From Karstenula rhodostoma CBS 690.94 (taxonomy: Eukaryota > Ascomycota > Dothideomycetes > Pleosporales > Didymosphaeriaceae), in the NCBI GenBank assembly GCA_010093485.1, contig MU001498.1, positions 239,697-303,696 on the forward strand: 64,000 nt of DNA, read 5' to 3'. Shown here one piece after another: positions 1 through 11,016 of the stretch (positions within the stretch are counted from its first letter, which is position 1; each line of letters starts with the position of its first letter). The position numbers and the translations under genes are program-made. Below the pieces are notes generated by a model. That model was not told the origin of the DNA. It was given only the letters and a program-made list of their open reading frames with translations, and did not search any database.

Positions 1-1468
1 CACCCTGGCTTGCTAGAAGGAGTCGATGCAATGGGCTTCAAGTTCATGTCTCCAGTACAGGAGAAGGTATTCAGTGAACTGCCATCCCTATCGTCTGACT
101 GCTTGGTGCAGGCCAAGACCGGTACGGGAAAAACTGCGGCTTTCCTGCTCCCAGCCATACAGAACCTTCTATCTGGGAACAGACCGCCCCGTGGTGGTGT
201 TGCCATTCTCGTAATCTGCCCTACGCGGGAACTCGCCCTACAGATCGCCAAAGAATGTCAAGATATTACAGCGCGCCTTCCACAGAAGCTCGAGTGCCAT
301 ACCGCCTTCGGTGGCACTCAGCGTGCGTCAAGCTTGAAGCGCTTCGTCACTGGCAACCCAAGCATTCTGGTCGCTACTCCAGGTCGCCTCGACGATATCC
401 TAGGTGAAAAAGAAGTCCGAGAACGACTTCAAGGCCTCAAGACGCTGGTGCTGGACGAAGCTGACCGCATGCTGGATGCTGGTTTTGCACCGGCAATCCA
501 CAAGATCTTGAAGCGACTGCCTCCCAAGAGTGATGGCTGGCAAGGCATGTGTTTTTCGGCGACCTTGCCGGAACGCGTGAATGACGTAGTCAAATGCGTG
601 CTGTTCCCCGGCTATACCTCGCTCTCCACCATCGACCCCAACGAAGCCCCGACAGTCGCTCGTGTTCCCCAGTTCTTCGTCTCTTTGACTTCGATCAAGC
701 AGACCTTTTCAGCTCTCCTTGCAGTTCTGCAGAAAGAGCACGAGTCCAACCCGGATGACTTCAAGGTCGTTGTCTTCGGAACCACCGCAAACGGCGTCGG
801 CATGCTTTACGACCTCTGCAAAGTTGCCCTACCTCAATTCAGGACGTTCGAACTGCATAGCCGTATGAGCCAGAATGCTCGGACGCGCACCACCAACGAG
901 TTCAAGGAAGCACCTAGCGGCATTTTGATCGCCTCTGATGTCGTAAGTACATATCGCTCATGTTTTTGAAGGCTGTACATACTGACAACGACAGGTCGGG
1001 CGCGGCATGGACTTCCCCAACGTCAGTCTAGTAATTCAACTAGGTCTTCCCTCGGATGCCGAACAGTATGTTCATCGAGTTGGACGCACAGCAAGAGCTG
1101 GTCGTGATGGTAGGGCAGTCATCATACTGTTCTCCAACGAAAGCTTCTTCATCCATACCAACCCTAGCCTACCCATCAAGCCCTACCCGACCGACATCGT
1201 GGCCGAGCTGCCAAAGTACCAGCCTTTGGTTGAGAAGTCTTTTCCGCGGGTCGACGAAGTCGCAAAGGCTAAAGCCTACCAAGCTTTCCTTGGATACAAC
1301 AAGACCTATCTCAAGAAATTGAGGCTGCAGCCAAAGGAGCTGGTTCAGGTCGCTAACGACTACGCGTACGCAATGGGATGCCCCGAGCCGCCGATGATCG
1401 ACAAGAAGGTTGTAGGTAAGATGGGTTTGAAAGGGGTCCCTGGAATCAGGATCGGCTCGACCTACTGA
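1..1468 (+). CDS. DEAD-box ATP-dependent RNA helicase, Mss116-like (5' partial)
   Basis: ATP-dependent RNA helicase of the DEAD-box family, most like fungal Mss116-type mitochondrial helicases that aid intron splicing and RNA remodelling. Exons are 1-942 and 995-1468; the intron 943-994 has a GTAAGT donor and ACAG acceptor. The reading frame is open to base 1 and the first visible residues are already the Q-motif region, so the N-terminus and any mitochondrial presequence lie outside the window. Motifs in order: AKTGTGKT (motif I, bases 112-135), PTREL (Ia), ATPGRL (Ib), VLDEADRML (II), FSATL (III), SDVVGRGMDF across the splice junction (V) and [10 protein letters not shown] (VI). The visible part is 468 residues. 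The C-terminus after motif VI is about 120 residues and ends GIRIGSTY. Helicase identity is certain; the Mss116 assignment is inference from overall look and the missing N-terminus would decide it. Confidence 0.9.
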
Positions 1469-2789
1469 TGTGGTGTTGGGACACAAATGGTTGGCGCTTC
1501 GGAGCGCGTTTTCGAAGAAACGGTTTTGGAATGGAAGCCGAAAGCTTGACTATGGGAAGCTGAGGATCTGGCTTCAATACTATGCCACCCTGGGAGACGG
1601 CTGAAGGATGCAGCGTGTCTTGAGGATCCACTCGTACATGTCGGCTCCGATGAGACGCGCTCAGAAGCACTCCCGTATTGGACTGAAGTATCTAGATCGC
1701 CCATGTCGCAACGCCCGCGGGAGAATCCCCTGTGGCCTTTGGCGCAACGTTGACTCGGCCCGGTCTGCGAACTCGGTGCTTGATGTGGCGTTCAGCCACA
1801 ATTACTTCACCGCCCGGTTTGGGAAGCTCGAACGCAAGGGAGAAAGGCGAATGAGCCGAAGTTCAACTACACTCCAACAAATTCAAAACTCTTGTATCCT
1901 GATCCATATGTTCAACACGTCTCCACTGTCCACATTTGCAAGCGATCATCACTGCTTCCTAGCGGTCTTTCCTGTGGTAACCACCCCTTGTTGTCGAGAA
2001 CGAGCTCCTCACTTTTGGTGATCAAACTCAATGCTCAAAGAAGATGTCAGTGAGTAAATTTCATATGGGCACACGAGACAGCCACGTTTCTGTTCTGCCT
2101 GCCGGTATCGCCGTTAGAAGTATCTGTACGACTATTCACCTGTTCAGCCATACTGATGGTACCTGAAATACAGACAAGCACACTGCTGTACATCCCTTCC
2201 TTCCACCTGAATTGATTAGGACTCAGATCTGCCGAGGGTTTTACCTACCCGCCGGGACACCGGTCGACCCGTGCATCCGAGACCTTGGCCCTGGACCTGT
2301 CCAGCCAAACTGAACTGAGTGTGCGAGAGTCATGGCGACGACAGTCTCACGTCTCCAAATACCCTCGGAGTTCGGCAAGCGATCTTGATGGCGAAACACA
2401 GCCACGGGTGGAATCTTTGTGGCCAGTTTGCTTCGTAGATCACACATCCAGTGGTAGCTTGTCCCTCACGACGTCTTCCAAGCTTTCTCCTGAGCACTCT
2501 AGTGTTGGGACAAAGCGATCATCGTGCGATTCTGCCTAACGCCGTGGTGCGTCCTCTAACTCAAACGACTCAATCGCAATGGCCATGGTCTCGGGATCCA
2601 TCTTGTTGCGTTCGCAATTGCTCAGCCGCCTCGTGTCTTTCAGACATCCAATCTCCCATAGCATTACCTTCCGAGATGCGAAAGTATATAAGAAGCTCAA
2701 CTATACAACTCCATGTCCATCATCGAGCATCCTACATTCGCTTCAGCTGCTCCTTCGTCCACTCGCTTCATTTTCGATTTACCAACGCC
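1469..2789. other. Intergenic region with TATA box of the next gene
   Basis: About 1.3 kb between the helicase stop and the next ATG. An open frame at 1608-2021 has no recognisable domain, no intron signals and an unremarkable composition, so I do not call it. The only regulatory signal I can point to is the TATA element at 2685-2692. Confidence 0.5.
2685..2692 (+). promoter_or_regulatory. TATA box
   Basis: TATATAAG lies 98 bp upstream of the ATG at 2790 of the secreted wall-type protein. The spacing leaves room for a short 5' leader, as is usual for strongly expressed fungal surface-protein genes. Seen in sequence; function inferred. Confidence 0.5.
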
Positions 2790-4320
2790 ATGAGGACTCC
2801 TTCCGTGCTGGCGGCTCTTGCAGTCGTCCCGGCCATCTCTGCCCAGGTGACTTCGGCACCCGCGACGAGGACTTCGACTGTCTTCTCTACCGAGACGGGC
2901 CTCCCATGCTCTACGCTCAAGGGACCAACTCCCTTTGTCATTTTCGGCATCACGACCAGCTTTCAGTTCACTTACACCGTGACGCAAAACAACACGCTTC
3001 CTCCTAGCACCTACCATTCGGCGAACACTGTCACCATTACGCGCAACTCGACTACGGTGACGAGTGTTTTGACCACAACTGCCACTGCTACCCTCACGAG
3101 CACCGTCACGCCGGCTGTGGTCACTGTTTCGCCAGTAAGTAGAGCCCGGGTCCAACATGTGTACCTCCGACCAGAACTTTGCAAGACTTTGATCATTCTC
3201 CCAAAGGGGATACACACTGACGTTTCACTCCTATCTTAGTCGCCCGGCTGGCTTCCACTCCAGGGTGCGCAGGCTGTTGCATCTGCTACACCCGTGCCTC
3301 GCATCGCCCGTGGCCAGCTCGAAGGCCAATCTCTGCCTTTCAATCTCTTCAAGCGCGACGAGCCCATCACCAGGCAGATTGGATGGATTGCCGACCCCGC
3401 AACGGGCGCGCGCGTGCCCATCGAGAGGACGTGGTACACGCTCGCGGTCTTCTGTCCCGTCCGCGTCACCCAAAGCCTCGTGTACTATGTCACCGACCCA
3501 GAGGTTACCGCCACTCAGCAGGCTACTGGTACAGCTGTTGCTACCACCACGGTCACTACGACTACGTCCACGATTGTGTCTGCGCCGACGCCAACTTTCT
3601 GGGCTGCGTGCCAGGCTAACAACATTGGTAATTTCTAGCATGCGATGGCTACCGCGAACAGGGACTGACTGACGGATGAATAGTGAACCACATCGACTAC
3701 GACAACAACGGCCGTCCGCTGTACTTCGATGGCGTCTACTTCCGACGCGGAAGCGGCAACAACACGGACATCAACGAAATCGGCGTCGACGCCACAAGCC
3801 CTTTCGACTGCTGCGTCAAGTGCCAGTCCGCGGTACGTCGCCTCCCTTCCTGCCCTACTACCAACAATCAATCCCCCAACTGACCCTACCCCCCCTCCAG
3901 CCCGAAGGCTGCTCCGAAGCCTTCTTCGTCCCCGGCGAAGGAAAATGCCAAATGCGCCTCCGCCGCACCATCAACCCCGGGCAGCCCGGGCTCGCCGCCG
4001 CCGTCGTCCCCTCTGGCCTCCCCACTGGCACCGCGACGGGTGCGCTCGCCGCCTCGACGGGCGGCGTCGGCGTCAACATCAACGCCGTGTGCCCCGGCGG
4101 CTCGCTGAGCGACTTCGTCGGCGTGATCCGCGGCCGCGAGGCCTTCAACCCCAAGTTCGCGTGGAGCTTCACCAACGGGCCGTGCGGTCGCCTGAGCGTC
4201 AACACGGTGCCCCAGGATTTCCCGGGCAATGTCACCGTGCCTGCGGCTGGGACGGCGGTGTCTGGCGAGTTGCCTGTTGAGACGCCGTTCAAGAGGGCGG
4301 TCAAGCTGCTGTCTGGGTAG
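2790..4320 (+). CDS. Secreted Ser/Thr-rich cell-surface protein, function unknown
   Basis: Predicted extracellular or cell-wall protein of 433 residues. Exons: 2790-3134, 3240-3627, 3684-3832, 3901-4320; donors GTAAGT, GTAATT, GTACGT and GTATAG-free YAG acceptors keep one frame throughout. It opens with a signal peptide (MRTPSVLAALAVVPAISAQ), followed by a Thr/Ser-rich stretch (about residues 20-115) that looks heavily O-glycosylated. The middle part (about 120-245) contains a WTYTL-like aromatic segment (RTWYTLAVFCPV) and another TTT-rich run. Around residues 270-320 a Cys-spaced segment (FDCCVKCQS, PEGCSEAFF, KCQMRL) resembles a PAN/apple-type fold. The C-terminus has paired Cys (NAVCPGG, NGPCGR) and no obvious GPI-attachment tail. 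I recognise the style (fungal Ser/Thr-rich secreted protein with a PAN-like core) but not a named family. Confidence 0.85.
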
Positions 4321-6463
4321 GTGGGTGGTTGATGTGCTGGCCTTGAGTGCGGGCGGGTGAGTTTGTCTGCTACTACTAGACTGGGGGTGTGTGGGTGGGT
4401 GTTGTTGTCCTTTGAATTCTCTTCTACCGCGCCTCTAGGGCTGTTTTACTACTGTTGTGTTGTTGGATTTGCCCATGTCGCTCGTTTTCCACATTCCTGG
4501 GCTGGCTGTGTTTTTGTTTTTGGTTTCGGGCGTTGGGTTCGCTGTCTACCTAGAATCAATCTTGTGCGCGACTCCGAGTGATGGCGCGGATAAAACATGT
4601 GTTTTGAAAATGGCTTTTAAGGATGTGACTGACGTGCGTGAATCGGATCGGTGGTGGGTGGTGGTAGCCTCGGGGATGGGGGGAATGGGGGAATGGGGGG
4701 AATGGGGGGAATGGGGAGGAAGGTTGCGGTTGGTTGGTGGCGAGTCGATCCAAGACAAGCCTAGGGTTATTGAGACGGTGGTTCCTTCCTGTTGAGAGAG
4801 ACTCGGGTCGAGTCGGCCTCGGATACATACATAGCTTGGTGAAGGCGCGGACGGGGAGATTTGATGTTTCCGTCACGCGCAGATTTTGGATAATTGGGTT
4901 TCGTTGACCTGGGTCATGTCATGGAAGGAAGCATGTGGCAGTGCAGTGGGAACATCAACATCAACACCCACCTCCACATGCACCTCCGCCACGGAACAGC
5001 TGCGGCACCTGAAAGTGGTGATGACAACGAGAACGGCGCATCTGACATGGGCAGCTCGGAAGCAGCATGTGCATCACAGCATCCCGAGGCGGGGCGGGCG
5101 AGGTAGGTACATGGTGAGGTGCGCGCGCAATGCTCTAACGGGGGCCCCGCAGTGTAACCACGGTGACAGGTGACGGAGTACGACACCGGGTGGAGGCTCT
5201 CGGTGCAGATGTGGGCGGCTCGAGGATCGCGGTTAGATGTTAGTTTAGAAACGAGCGGGCGCTCTCAACGGATGCGGACATGGCTGGGGTGGGAGGGGGA
5301 TTGGCAGCGCTAGGCAGGTTGGGTGAGGATACGAGGCGGCGGTACGGTACGGCCTCATCGCCCCTCGCATCGCATGCGCCAACGAAGGGCAACGGCAGAT
5401 GGGCGCCACAGTCGGACTCTTGGGCGAGGCTCTTCGGTCGGCCGGTCCTCGACGTCTGCGTCTGCGTCTCATCTCGTCTCAGGTGCATCGCGTCGGCGGT
5501 GGCGTGCAGCGATTGCCGACAGCGCAGTTGGGTTCACGCAGCGGCGCGGCGGGCGAACGAAGGCTCCCAGGTGGAGGCTTGCGGCTTGCAGGCGACGAGG
5601 TGCGTGGAGAGGCAACTGGCGACTGGGCGGTTTCATGGCGGGCGTGGTTCGTGGGCTGCTGCAAGTCTGCAGGCGGCGATAGGCTGGCGACGGGCGCAGG
5701 CGAGCTCACTCACTCACTGGTCTCTCACCGGTGCTGCCGTCGCACCTCTGGCAAGTCGCTGCTCCGGATGGGTACGAGGGCGCCAGCGCAACAGGCCATA
5801 CTGTGGACTGCCCAATACACAGGGTTCTTGCCTGGGGAACCCCTGCACGCCGCGCCTGATTGGGCCGAGCTCCCTTGCGCCTTCCTTGCGTTTGCGGCCA
5901 AGGAAAGAGCGAGCCCTCTCGCTGTTTGTTCCAGCGTATCCAGCGCCCTCCGATCCTCTGGTCCTGTTGTCGCTGCTCCTCTGGTCCTCTCTTCGTGCCC
6001 TCCTGCTTTCTCCCCTCTGCCGCCCGCAACAGCGCCCGCCTCTCGTCGTCTGCCCGTCCATCTTCGGCCACACGAGCCGCCGTTTAGCTGCCCGCTGGCT
6101 AGCTGCGTCGATCGCGCATTCCGTCACCGTAAGCGAGTCTCCGCTGCCTCACCCTAGGTAAGAAGGTGCCGCCTGCCACGCCCACGCCAGCGCCCGGACA
6201 CCTCCTTTCTAACCTACTACACCGCCAGCAACCAAGTGCCAGACCGCAACGTTCTCGCCTTACCCGTGACCGCCTTTTCCCTGCCTGTCTCCTCCATCTT
6301 GTCCTCGCCCGCCGTCATCGCAATCTCCCCGACAACACACTGCCCGCCGGGCCTGCCCCATCGCCGAACCGACCCAATCCGAAAAACTGAACGCGATTTC
6401 ACGCGTCAAAGCGCCCGCCGCCTATATACAAGCCTAGAGCAGGCCCGCAGTGCCGCCTTCACC
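4321..6463. other. Intergenic region; likely long promoter and pyrimidine-rich leader of the forkhead gene
   Basis: About 2.1 kb without a supported gene. It holds a G-rich minisatellite at 4672-4719 and, at roughly 5900-6060, a strongly pyrimidine-rich plus-strand tract typical of fungal promoters and leaders. Open frames here (for example 5280-6161) overlap each other on both strands in GC-rich DNA and show no domain, so they are treated as chance. A TATA-like CTATATACAAG sits at 6422-6432, only about 32-42 bp before the forkhead ATG. Confidence 0.5.
4672..4719 (+). repeat. G-rich minisatellite (GGGGGAAT-type units)
   Basis: About five to six near-identical units of GGGGGAAT/GGGGGGAAT in tandem. 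Intergenic, and the kind of tract that could form G-quadruplexes on the plus strand. Seen directly. Confidence 0.85.
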
Positions 6464-8716
6464 ATGGCTGCTACGCGTCGACACGCTTCACTGCAGATTT
6501 TTCAGGACCCCATCCACCCCCAGGACCACCACGAAGTCGCAGCCTTCGACCCGCACTACCTCGACGCATTCCCCCCCGTGACCGACGTGTCGAGCGACTC
6601 GCACACCCTCCTAGCGCCCCCGCAGCCCTTTGCGCAGGAACCATCGCCGCGCAAGACACGCCACGTCTCCAGCTCGCCTCCCCCCAGCGCGCTTGCCGAG
6701 AAGGATCTCAACTCCCTATCTCTGCCACCGCCTCGCGAACCGCACTTCGAGACGGACGCGCCCATGAAGAAGGCTCCCAGGCCCTACGGCGGCCAGGCTC
6801 ACGTCATGGCTCCCAATCCTCATTTCTTCGCCAGCTTCCCCGGCCACATGGACAAAGAAAACGTCTACGCGTTACCAGAGACATCGCTCCCCAAACTTGC
6901 CGCAGCAGAGCTACCAGCAAAACCCGTAAACAAGAGGCCTCTCGGCGACGCAGCCCAGCCTCGGGACCGAAGCAAGAAGCCAAAGATACGCGAAGCACGC
7001 GTGATAGACGAGGATGGACCGCTTCCCGGGCCCGAGGAGATGCCGCAAGTGGACGACGATGGCCTCAAGCCGCCGTACAGCTACGCGCAGCTCATCGGCA
7101 TGGCCATTCTGCGCGCACCCAAACGCCAACTGACACTCGCCCAAATCTACAAGTGGATCTCGGACACGTTTGCCTTCTACCGCAACTCGCAGGACACGGG
7201 ATGGCAGAACAGCATTCGTCACAACTTGTCCCTCAGCAAGGCCTTCAATAAGATGGAGCGCCCCAAGGACGACCCCGGAAAGGGCCACTACTGGGTCATC
7301 AACGAGGGCTTCGAGAAGCAGTACTACAAGGTCAGGACGACTCGCCGGCCGACTAACCCCGATGGGTTTGCCCCGGTCTACTCCCAGGAACTGCCACGTC
7401 CGACGACGTCGGCGTCCGCGAGCTTTCCTCCTTTGAGTTCGAGTAAAGGCTTCGACTCCAGCAAGTTTCCCGAGGAGACGGAACTGTCGTCCGACGCGAC
7501 GATTCCCTGCTCTGATCCGGCTGCGCACGATGGGCATGATCCCGCCACCATGCTTCCACCGCGCCGGTTACCGTCTTCGCCGCCTCCCGCCGACATTCGG
7601 TCATCCCCACCAGCGCCTGTCTCACGATCTCTACGCGAAGACACGCCGCCACGTGCACCACGCTTCCCTCCTAGTAGCCGTTCTGGCGGACGCAAGCGCA
7701 AGTTTGGTGACAGCGGATATTACTCCTCAATCGAGTCCTCCGCGATCAAGCTCGGGCCTGCACAGACCTCAGAGGCCGATCTCGATCGCCCTTCTCTCAA
7801 GCGAGGGCGGGCCGAAGAGGAAATTGCGCGCATCCGCGGATCATCATACGATTCGCCCACCAAGTTGCGGCCTCACGTGAAGCAGCCCAGTGGTCACTCG
7901 CTTATCTCGTCGCCTTCGCGCCCAACGAACAAGGTCGTCGACCCACTGACGCCCGCCATTGTCTTCAAGCGCCCGGCGCTGCCTCCGGCCTCTGCTTCAC
8001 CCAACACCAACCTGCGCAATCACAGGAACAAGATGCGTGAGCTGGTGGGCGGATCTCCGGACAAGAGCCTCGCCACCTGGGTTGACACGTCCTTCTTGGA
8101 CTTCAAGACCTGGAGCCCTGCTGTGAATGTCCCCAATGAGGAGAGCGTCAATCTAGTGGGCAATGGCTTCGAAAGCACCTTTGACATCTTTGGTGACTTC
8201 GACTACCAGGAGAGCCCCCTCAAGAAGAGCGCTAAACGCCCTCGTCTTGAACGTGCTGCCACGTCCACTGGCGCACTGGCTGACATCACTGGTAATAAGT
8301 CAAACATGGACATCACCAAGTCTCCCACCCCCAACTGGAAGCTGTCGTCTGCGTTCCTCAACATCCCTAATCTCTCGCCCATCCGCAATGCGTCCCCACT
8401 CAAGGCGCCTCTGCTGAAGCCCCCTACCTCTACGCCTCTGCCAGACTTCAACTTCCCTACTCTTGACCAGGAGAATGCCCACACGGGTCTCACTCCACTG
8501 AAGTCTTATGGTAGAATGTCGGATGTGCCGAACGAGGAAGAGGACTTCTCTCACCTCTTGCACAGCGACGAGTCTGAGCCAGGCATCGACTTGTTGCAGG
8601 GCTTCGCAAAGATCGGCGCAAGGGCTTCCTCGTCTGCGGTCGCTCCGAACGGTTCGCCCCAGAAGAAGGCAGCATCAAGGCCTGGTCTGTCTCGAAGCGT
8701 CACCAGCAGGTTTTAG
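6464..8716 (+). CDS. Forkhead transcription factor (Hcm1/Sep1-like)
   Basis: Nuclear DNA-binding regulator of 750 residues in one uninterrupted exon. The forkhead/winged-helix domain is at about residues 201-296: LKPPYSYAQLIGMAIL, then LTLAQIYKWI, and the recognition-helix core WQNSIRHNLSLSKAF. There is no FHA domain in the N-terminal 200 residues, which argues against Fkh1/Fkh2 and for the Hcm1 (yeast) / Sep1 (fission yeast) group that drives cell-cycle genes. The flanks are long, Pro/Ser-rich and disordered, with several SP/TP sites compatible with CDK control. ATG 6464 is the first in-frame ATG; the frame is open upstream but without a start. An acidic DEEED-type segment (NEEEDFSHLL) lies near the C-terminus. 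The domain is certain; the subgroup is inferred. Confidence 0.93.
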   Translation: MAATRRHASLQIFQDPIHPQDHHEVAAFDPHYLDAFPPVTDVSSDSHTLLAPPQPFAQEPSPRKTRHVSSSPPPSALAEKDLNSLSLPPPREPHFETDAPMKKAPRPYGGQAHVMAPNPHFFASFPGHMDKENVYALPETSLPKLAAAELPAKPVNKRPLGDAAQPRDRSKKPKIREARVIDEDGPLPGPEEMPQVDDDGLKPPYSYAQLIGMAILRAPKRQLTLAQIYKWISDTFAFYRNSQDTGWQNSIRHNLSLSKAFNKMERPKDDPGKGHYWVINEGFEKQYYKVRTTRRPTNPDGFAPVYSQELPRPTTSASASFPPLSSSKGFDSSKFPEETELSSDATIPCSDPAAHDGHDPATMLPPRRLPSSPPPADIRSSPPAPVSRSLREDTPPRAPRFPPSSRSGGRKRKFGDSGYYSSIESSAIKLGPAQTSEADLDRPSLKRGRAEEEIARIRGSSYDSPTKLRPHVKQPSGHSLISSPSRPTNKVVDPLTPAIVFKRPALPPASASPNTNLRNHRNKMRELVGGSPDKSLATWVDTSFLDFKTWSPAVNVPNEESVNLVGNGFESTFDIFGDFDYQESPLKKSAKRPRLERAATSTGALADITGNKSNMDITKSPTPNWKLSSAFLNIPNLSPIRNASPLKAPLLKPPTSTPLPDFNFPTLDQENAHTGLTPLKSYGRMSDVPNEEEDFSHLLHSDESEPGIDLLQGFAKIGARASSSAVAPNGSPQKKAASRPGLSRSVTSRF

Positions 8717-9974
8717 ATGACGATGCTTTCTTTGCTACTTGATCGGGCCTGTATTTCCACCCACTCTTGACGTTTCAGCCAACGCCGTACCCCATTCTCC
8801 CATCGCGGCTTGAGCACCAAGTTGTAGGCCTGAAATGGCCTCCTTGGGCGCAACAACAGCCAGGTTGGAGGATGGGTTGTGGCGGGGCGAGACGAAGCAG
8901 TGTCGGATCGCTCGCCTGATTGATTTGCCGACGGTTCACTGGGTGGATAACCGTCCGCCTACCTTTCTCCTCTGTTGTCTTGTCCACTCTCTCCCTCACC
9001 ACTTCTCTACCGACATGCTTGCTTCCCCTCAACATGTTCATCCGCCGGACAGCACGACTTGTTGAAATACGTCTTGTTAACGATGCCCACGACCCCAAAC
9101 GATACCCATGATTATACCGAGTTATCCGGCTGGTTTCCCCTACCTATAACCCTCTTTATGTGCTTCATGCGAATATTTGTCTTAATGAGAGGGGATGGAC
9201 CAGCGAGCGAGCGAGCGTTTTTTGTCTATACATATATGGGAGCGAGTTTGGTTTTGTTTTTGTCGGGGTTGTAAATGGAATGGCGTTTTTTTGGGGTGCT
9301 TTTTTTTTTCTTGGTTAATATGATTTTTTTTGGCTGGGTGGGTGATTGAGAGGTGTGTTGTCTTGTTTTTGCTTTGCTTTGATGTGATGCGATGATAGGG
9401 ATTGGTGATGGTACTTGTGAGGGTGGAGTGGACTTGACTTTTTGCATGGGTGGGTTGTGTTACTGGGAATGGAATGGAAATGGAATGCTGGGTTGGGGTT
9501 GTCATCCTTGGCTTGCACTTGCTTCAGAATGAGATGCGGTTTTTCTAACTTGTGCGGTGTGCTTTCGTTTGGTTGTGATGTGGGTTACGCTGCTTGGAGG
9601 TGTGTTGGGAGTGGGTGAGGCGTTCACATAGGCATAGGGGTGTTGAAGCTGGAATCGTACGATACTCCGGTACAAAGTCGCTGTGTCTTGGACATGGACA
9701 CTTTGTACATAACCCCACTTTTGTGACTCAGCTGACTTTGTACTTGCGAGTGTATAGTACATGTGGTTTTGTGGTAGCAGAGAGAGAGGTCTCCGCTATA
9801 TCTATCTATCTATCTATCTATCGTAATCTTTCATACAGGTCGTCGGAGCAGAATCGTCCGTCTCGGTCTGTTGGTATACGGCATGTTGGGCCGCCATGTC
9901 CTTTTTGTATCCATATCAATCCACCCGGCCGTCCGTTAATCTGTGTCTGTCCCCCTCCCCCCGTGCATGCGCAC
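8717..9974. other. Intergenic region between convergent genes
   Basis: About 1.26 kb between the forkhead stop and the HIS3 stop. It includes T/G-rich sequence at 9240-9380 that probably holds the 3' ends of both genes, and a TCTA microsatellite at 9799-9822. No supported gene. Confidence 0.5.
9799..9822 (+). repeat. TCTA microsatellite
   Basis: Five perfect TCTA tetranucleotide units plus TC in the intergenic DNA downstream of HIS3. Likely length-polymorphic between strains. Seen directly. Confidence 0.9.
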
Positions 9975-10670
9975 CTAGTACAGCACGCCCTTTGTGCTCC
10001 TGACCTCGCCCTCCCACGCCTTCACCACCGTCGTCGCCTGCCGTATCGCCACGGCCAGCGCCTTGAACGCGCTCTCGGCGCGGTGATGATCGTTGTCGCC
10101 CCTCAGACAATCCACATGCAGCGTCGTCCCGCTCGCCTGCGCAAAGCTCTGCAAGCAATGCGGCACCATCTCGGTAGACAAATCGCCAATCTTCTCCCTC
10201 CTCAGCCCCAGTTCCGTAACGCAGAAGGGGCGATTCGACAAATCGATAACCGCGCGCGACAGCGCCTCGTCCAGCGGCGCATACGCGTACCCAAACCGCG
10301 CCAGGCCCGTGCTCCCCTGCAGCGCCTCCTTGAACGCCGCGCCCAGCGCAAGACACGAGTCCTCGGCCGTGTGGTGGTCGTCGATGTGCAGGTCGCCGCG
10401 GCAGCGGAGGCGCAGCGACCAACCCGCGTGCTTGGACAGGGCGTGCAGCATGTGGTCGAGGAAGCCGATGCCCGTGTCTACGCTGATGGCTTGGGACGTG
10501 CTCTGCTGCGAGGCATGGTCTTTGTCTTTGTCTGCGGCGGTGGCGGCGGCGTCGATGGCGTCCCAGAAGGGGGAGGGTTCGAGGGCGGGGAGTGCGCCGC
10601 CGTCGAGGTTGAGCGAGACTTGGATTTTAGTCTCGTTGGTGTCGCGGTTTAGGGAGGCGGTGCGGGGCAT
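9975..10670 (-). CDS. HIS3: Imidazoleglycerol-phosphate dehydratase (histidine biosynthesis)
   Basis: Converts D-erythro-imidazole-glycerol phosphate to imidazole-acetol phosphate, the sixth step of histidine synthesis, using manganese. It is a single exon of 231 residues; the family is usually about 200-230. Both His-rich metal-binding motifs are present: [14 protein letters not shown] (about residue 97) and [14 protein letters not shown] (about residue 193). [16 protein letters not shown] matches the conserved first core segment. The start [16 protein letters not shown] is the usual family N-terminus, although the frame stays open far upstream, antisense to RPC19. A Ser/Lys/Asp-rich insert at about residues 42-58 ([10 protein letters not shown]) lengthens the first loop. 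It is divergently transcribed from RPC19 with 346 bp between the two ATGs. No TGASTCA site is visible in that interval. Confidence 0.97.
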   Translation of the reverse strand: MPRTASLNRDTNETKIQVSLNLDGGALPALEPSPFWDAIDAAATAADKDKDHASQQSTSQAISVDTGIGFLDHMLHALSKHAGWSLRLRCRGDLHIDDHHTAEDSCLALGAAFKEALQGSTGLARFGYAYAPLDEALSRAVIDLSNRPFCVTELGLRREKIGDLSTEMVPHCLQSFAQASGTTLHVDCLRGDNDHHRAESAFKALAVAIRQATTVVKAWEGEVRSTKGVLY

Positions 10671-10751
10671 GGTTGCTGGGTGTTCGCGCTGGGCAGGCGG
10701 GTGGTTTGTGTGGTGTGGTGTGGTGTTGCAATTGAGGTTGAGGGTTGTAGC

Positions 10752-10757
10752 TATATA
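10752..10757 (-). promoter_or_regulatory. TATA-like element of HIS3
   Basis: TATATA about 82 bp upstream of the HIS3 ATG on its coding strand, in the shared HIS3/RPC19 intergenic region. Function inferred from position only. Confidence 0.4.
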
Positions 10758-11016
10758 GAAAAAAGTAAGAAGAGAAAGAAAGCACCCCGGCTGCCCGACC
10801 GCGGGGGAAGGAACGATCGGTGCCCCGCTACTCGGCCTTGGCAGACGCAGCGCAAGGCTGAGAAATGCGCGCGTTCCTTGTGGCGCGCCGGTTCTAGTTC
10901 TAAATTTTTCTGATATCGCCGAGCTACGCACGCTACGCCGCGACAACAAGCAAACGCCGACGAAAGAAGAAAAAAAGAAAGCAAGCAAGGAAGAAAGAGA
11001 TAGCCACACGCAAATC

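Noticed and set aside
1608..2021. 137-codon open frame after the helicase
   Set aside because: No domain, no splice structure, unremarkable composition, and overlapped by frames on the other strand.
5280..6161. Long open frame of 293 codons upstream of the forkhead gene
   Set aside because: Overlapping open frames on both strands in GC-rich DNA, with Arg/Ser/Ala-rich chance translation; the region looks like promoter and leader.
9594..10652. 352-codon frame antisense to HIS3
   Set aside because: It is the complement of the conserved HIS3 coding sequence and shows no domain of its own.
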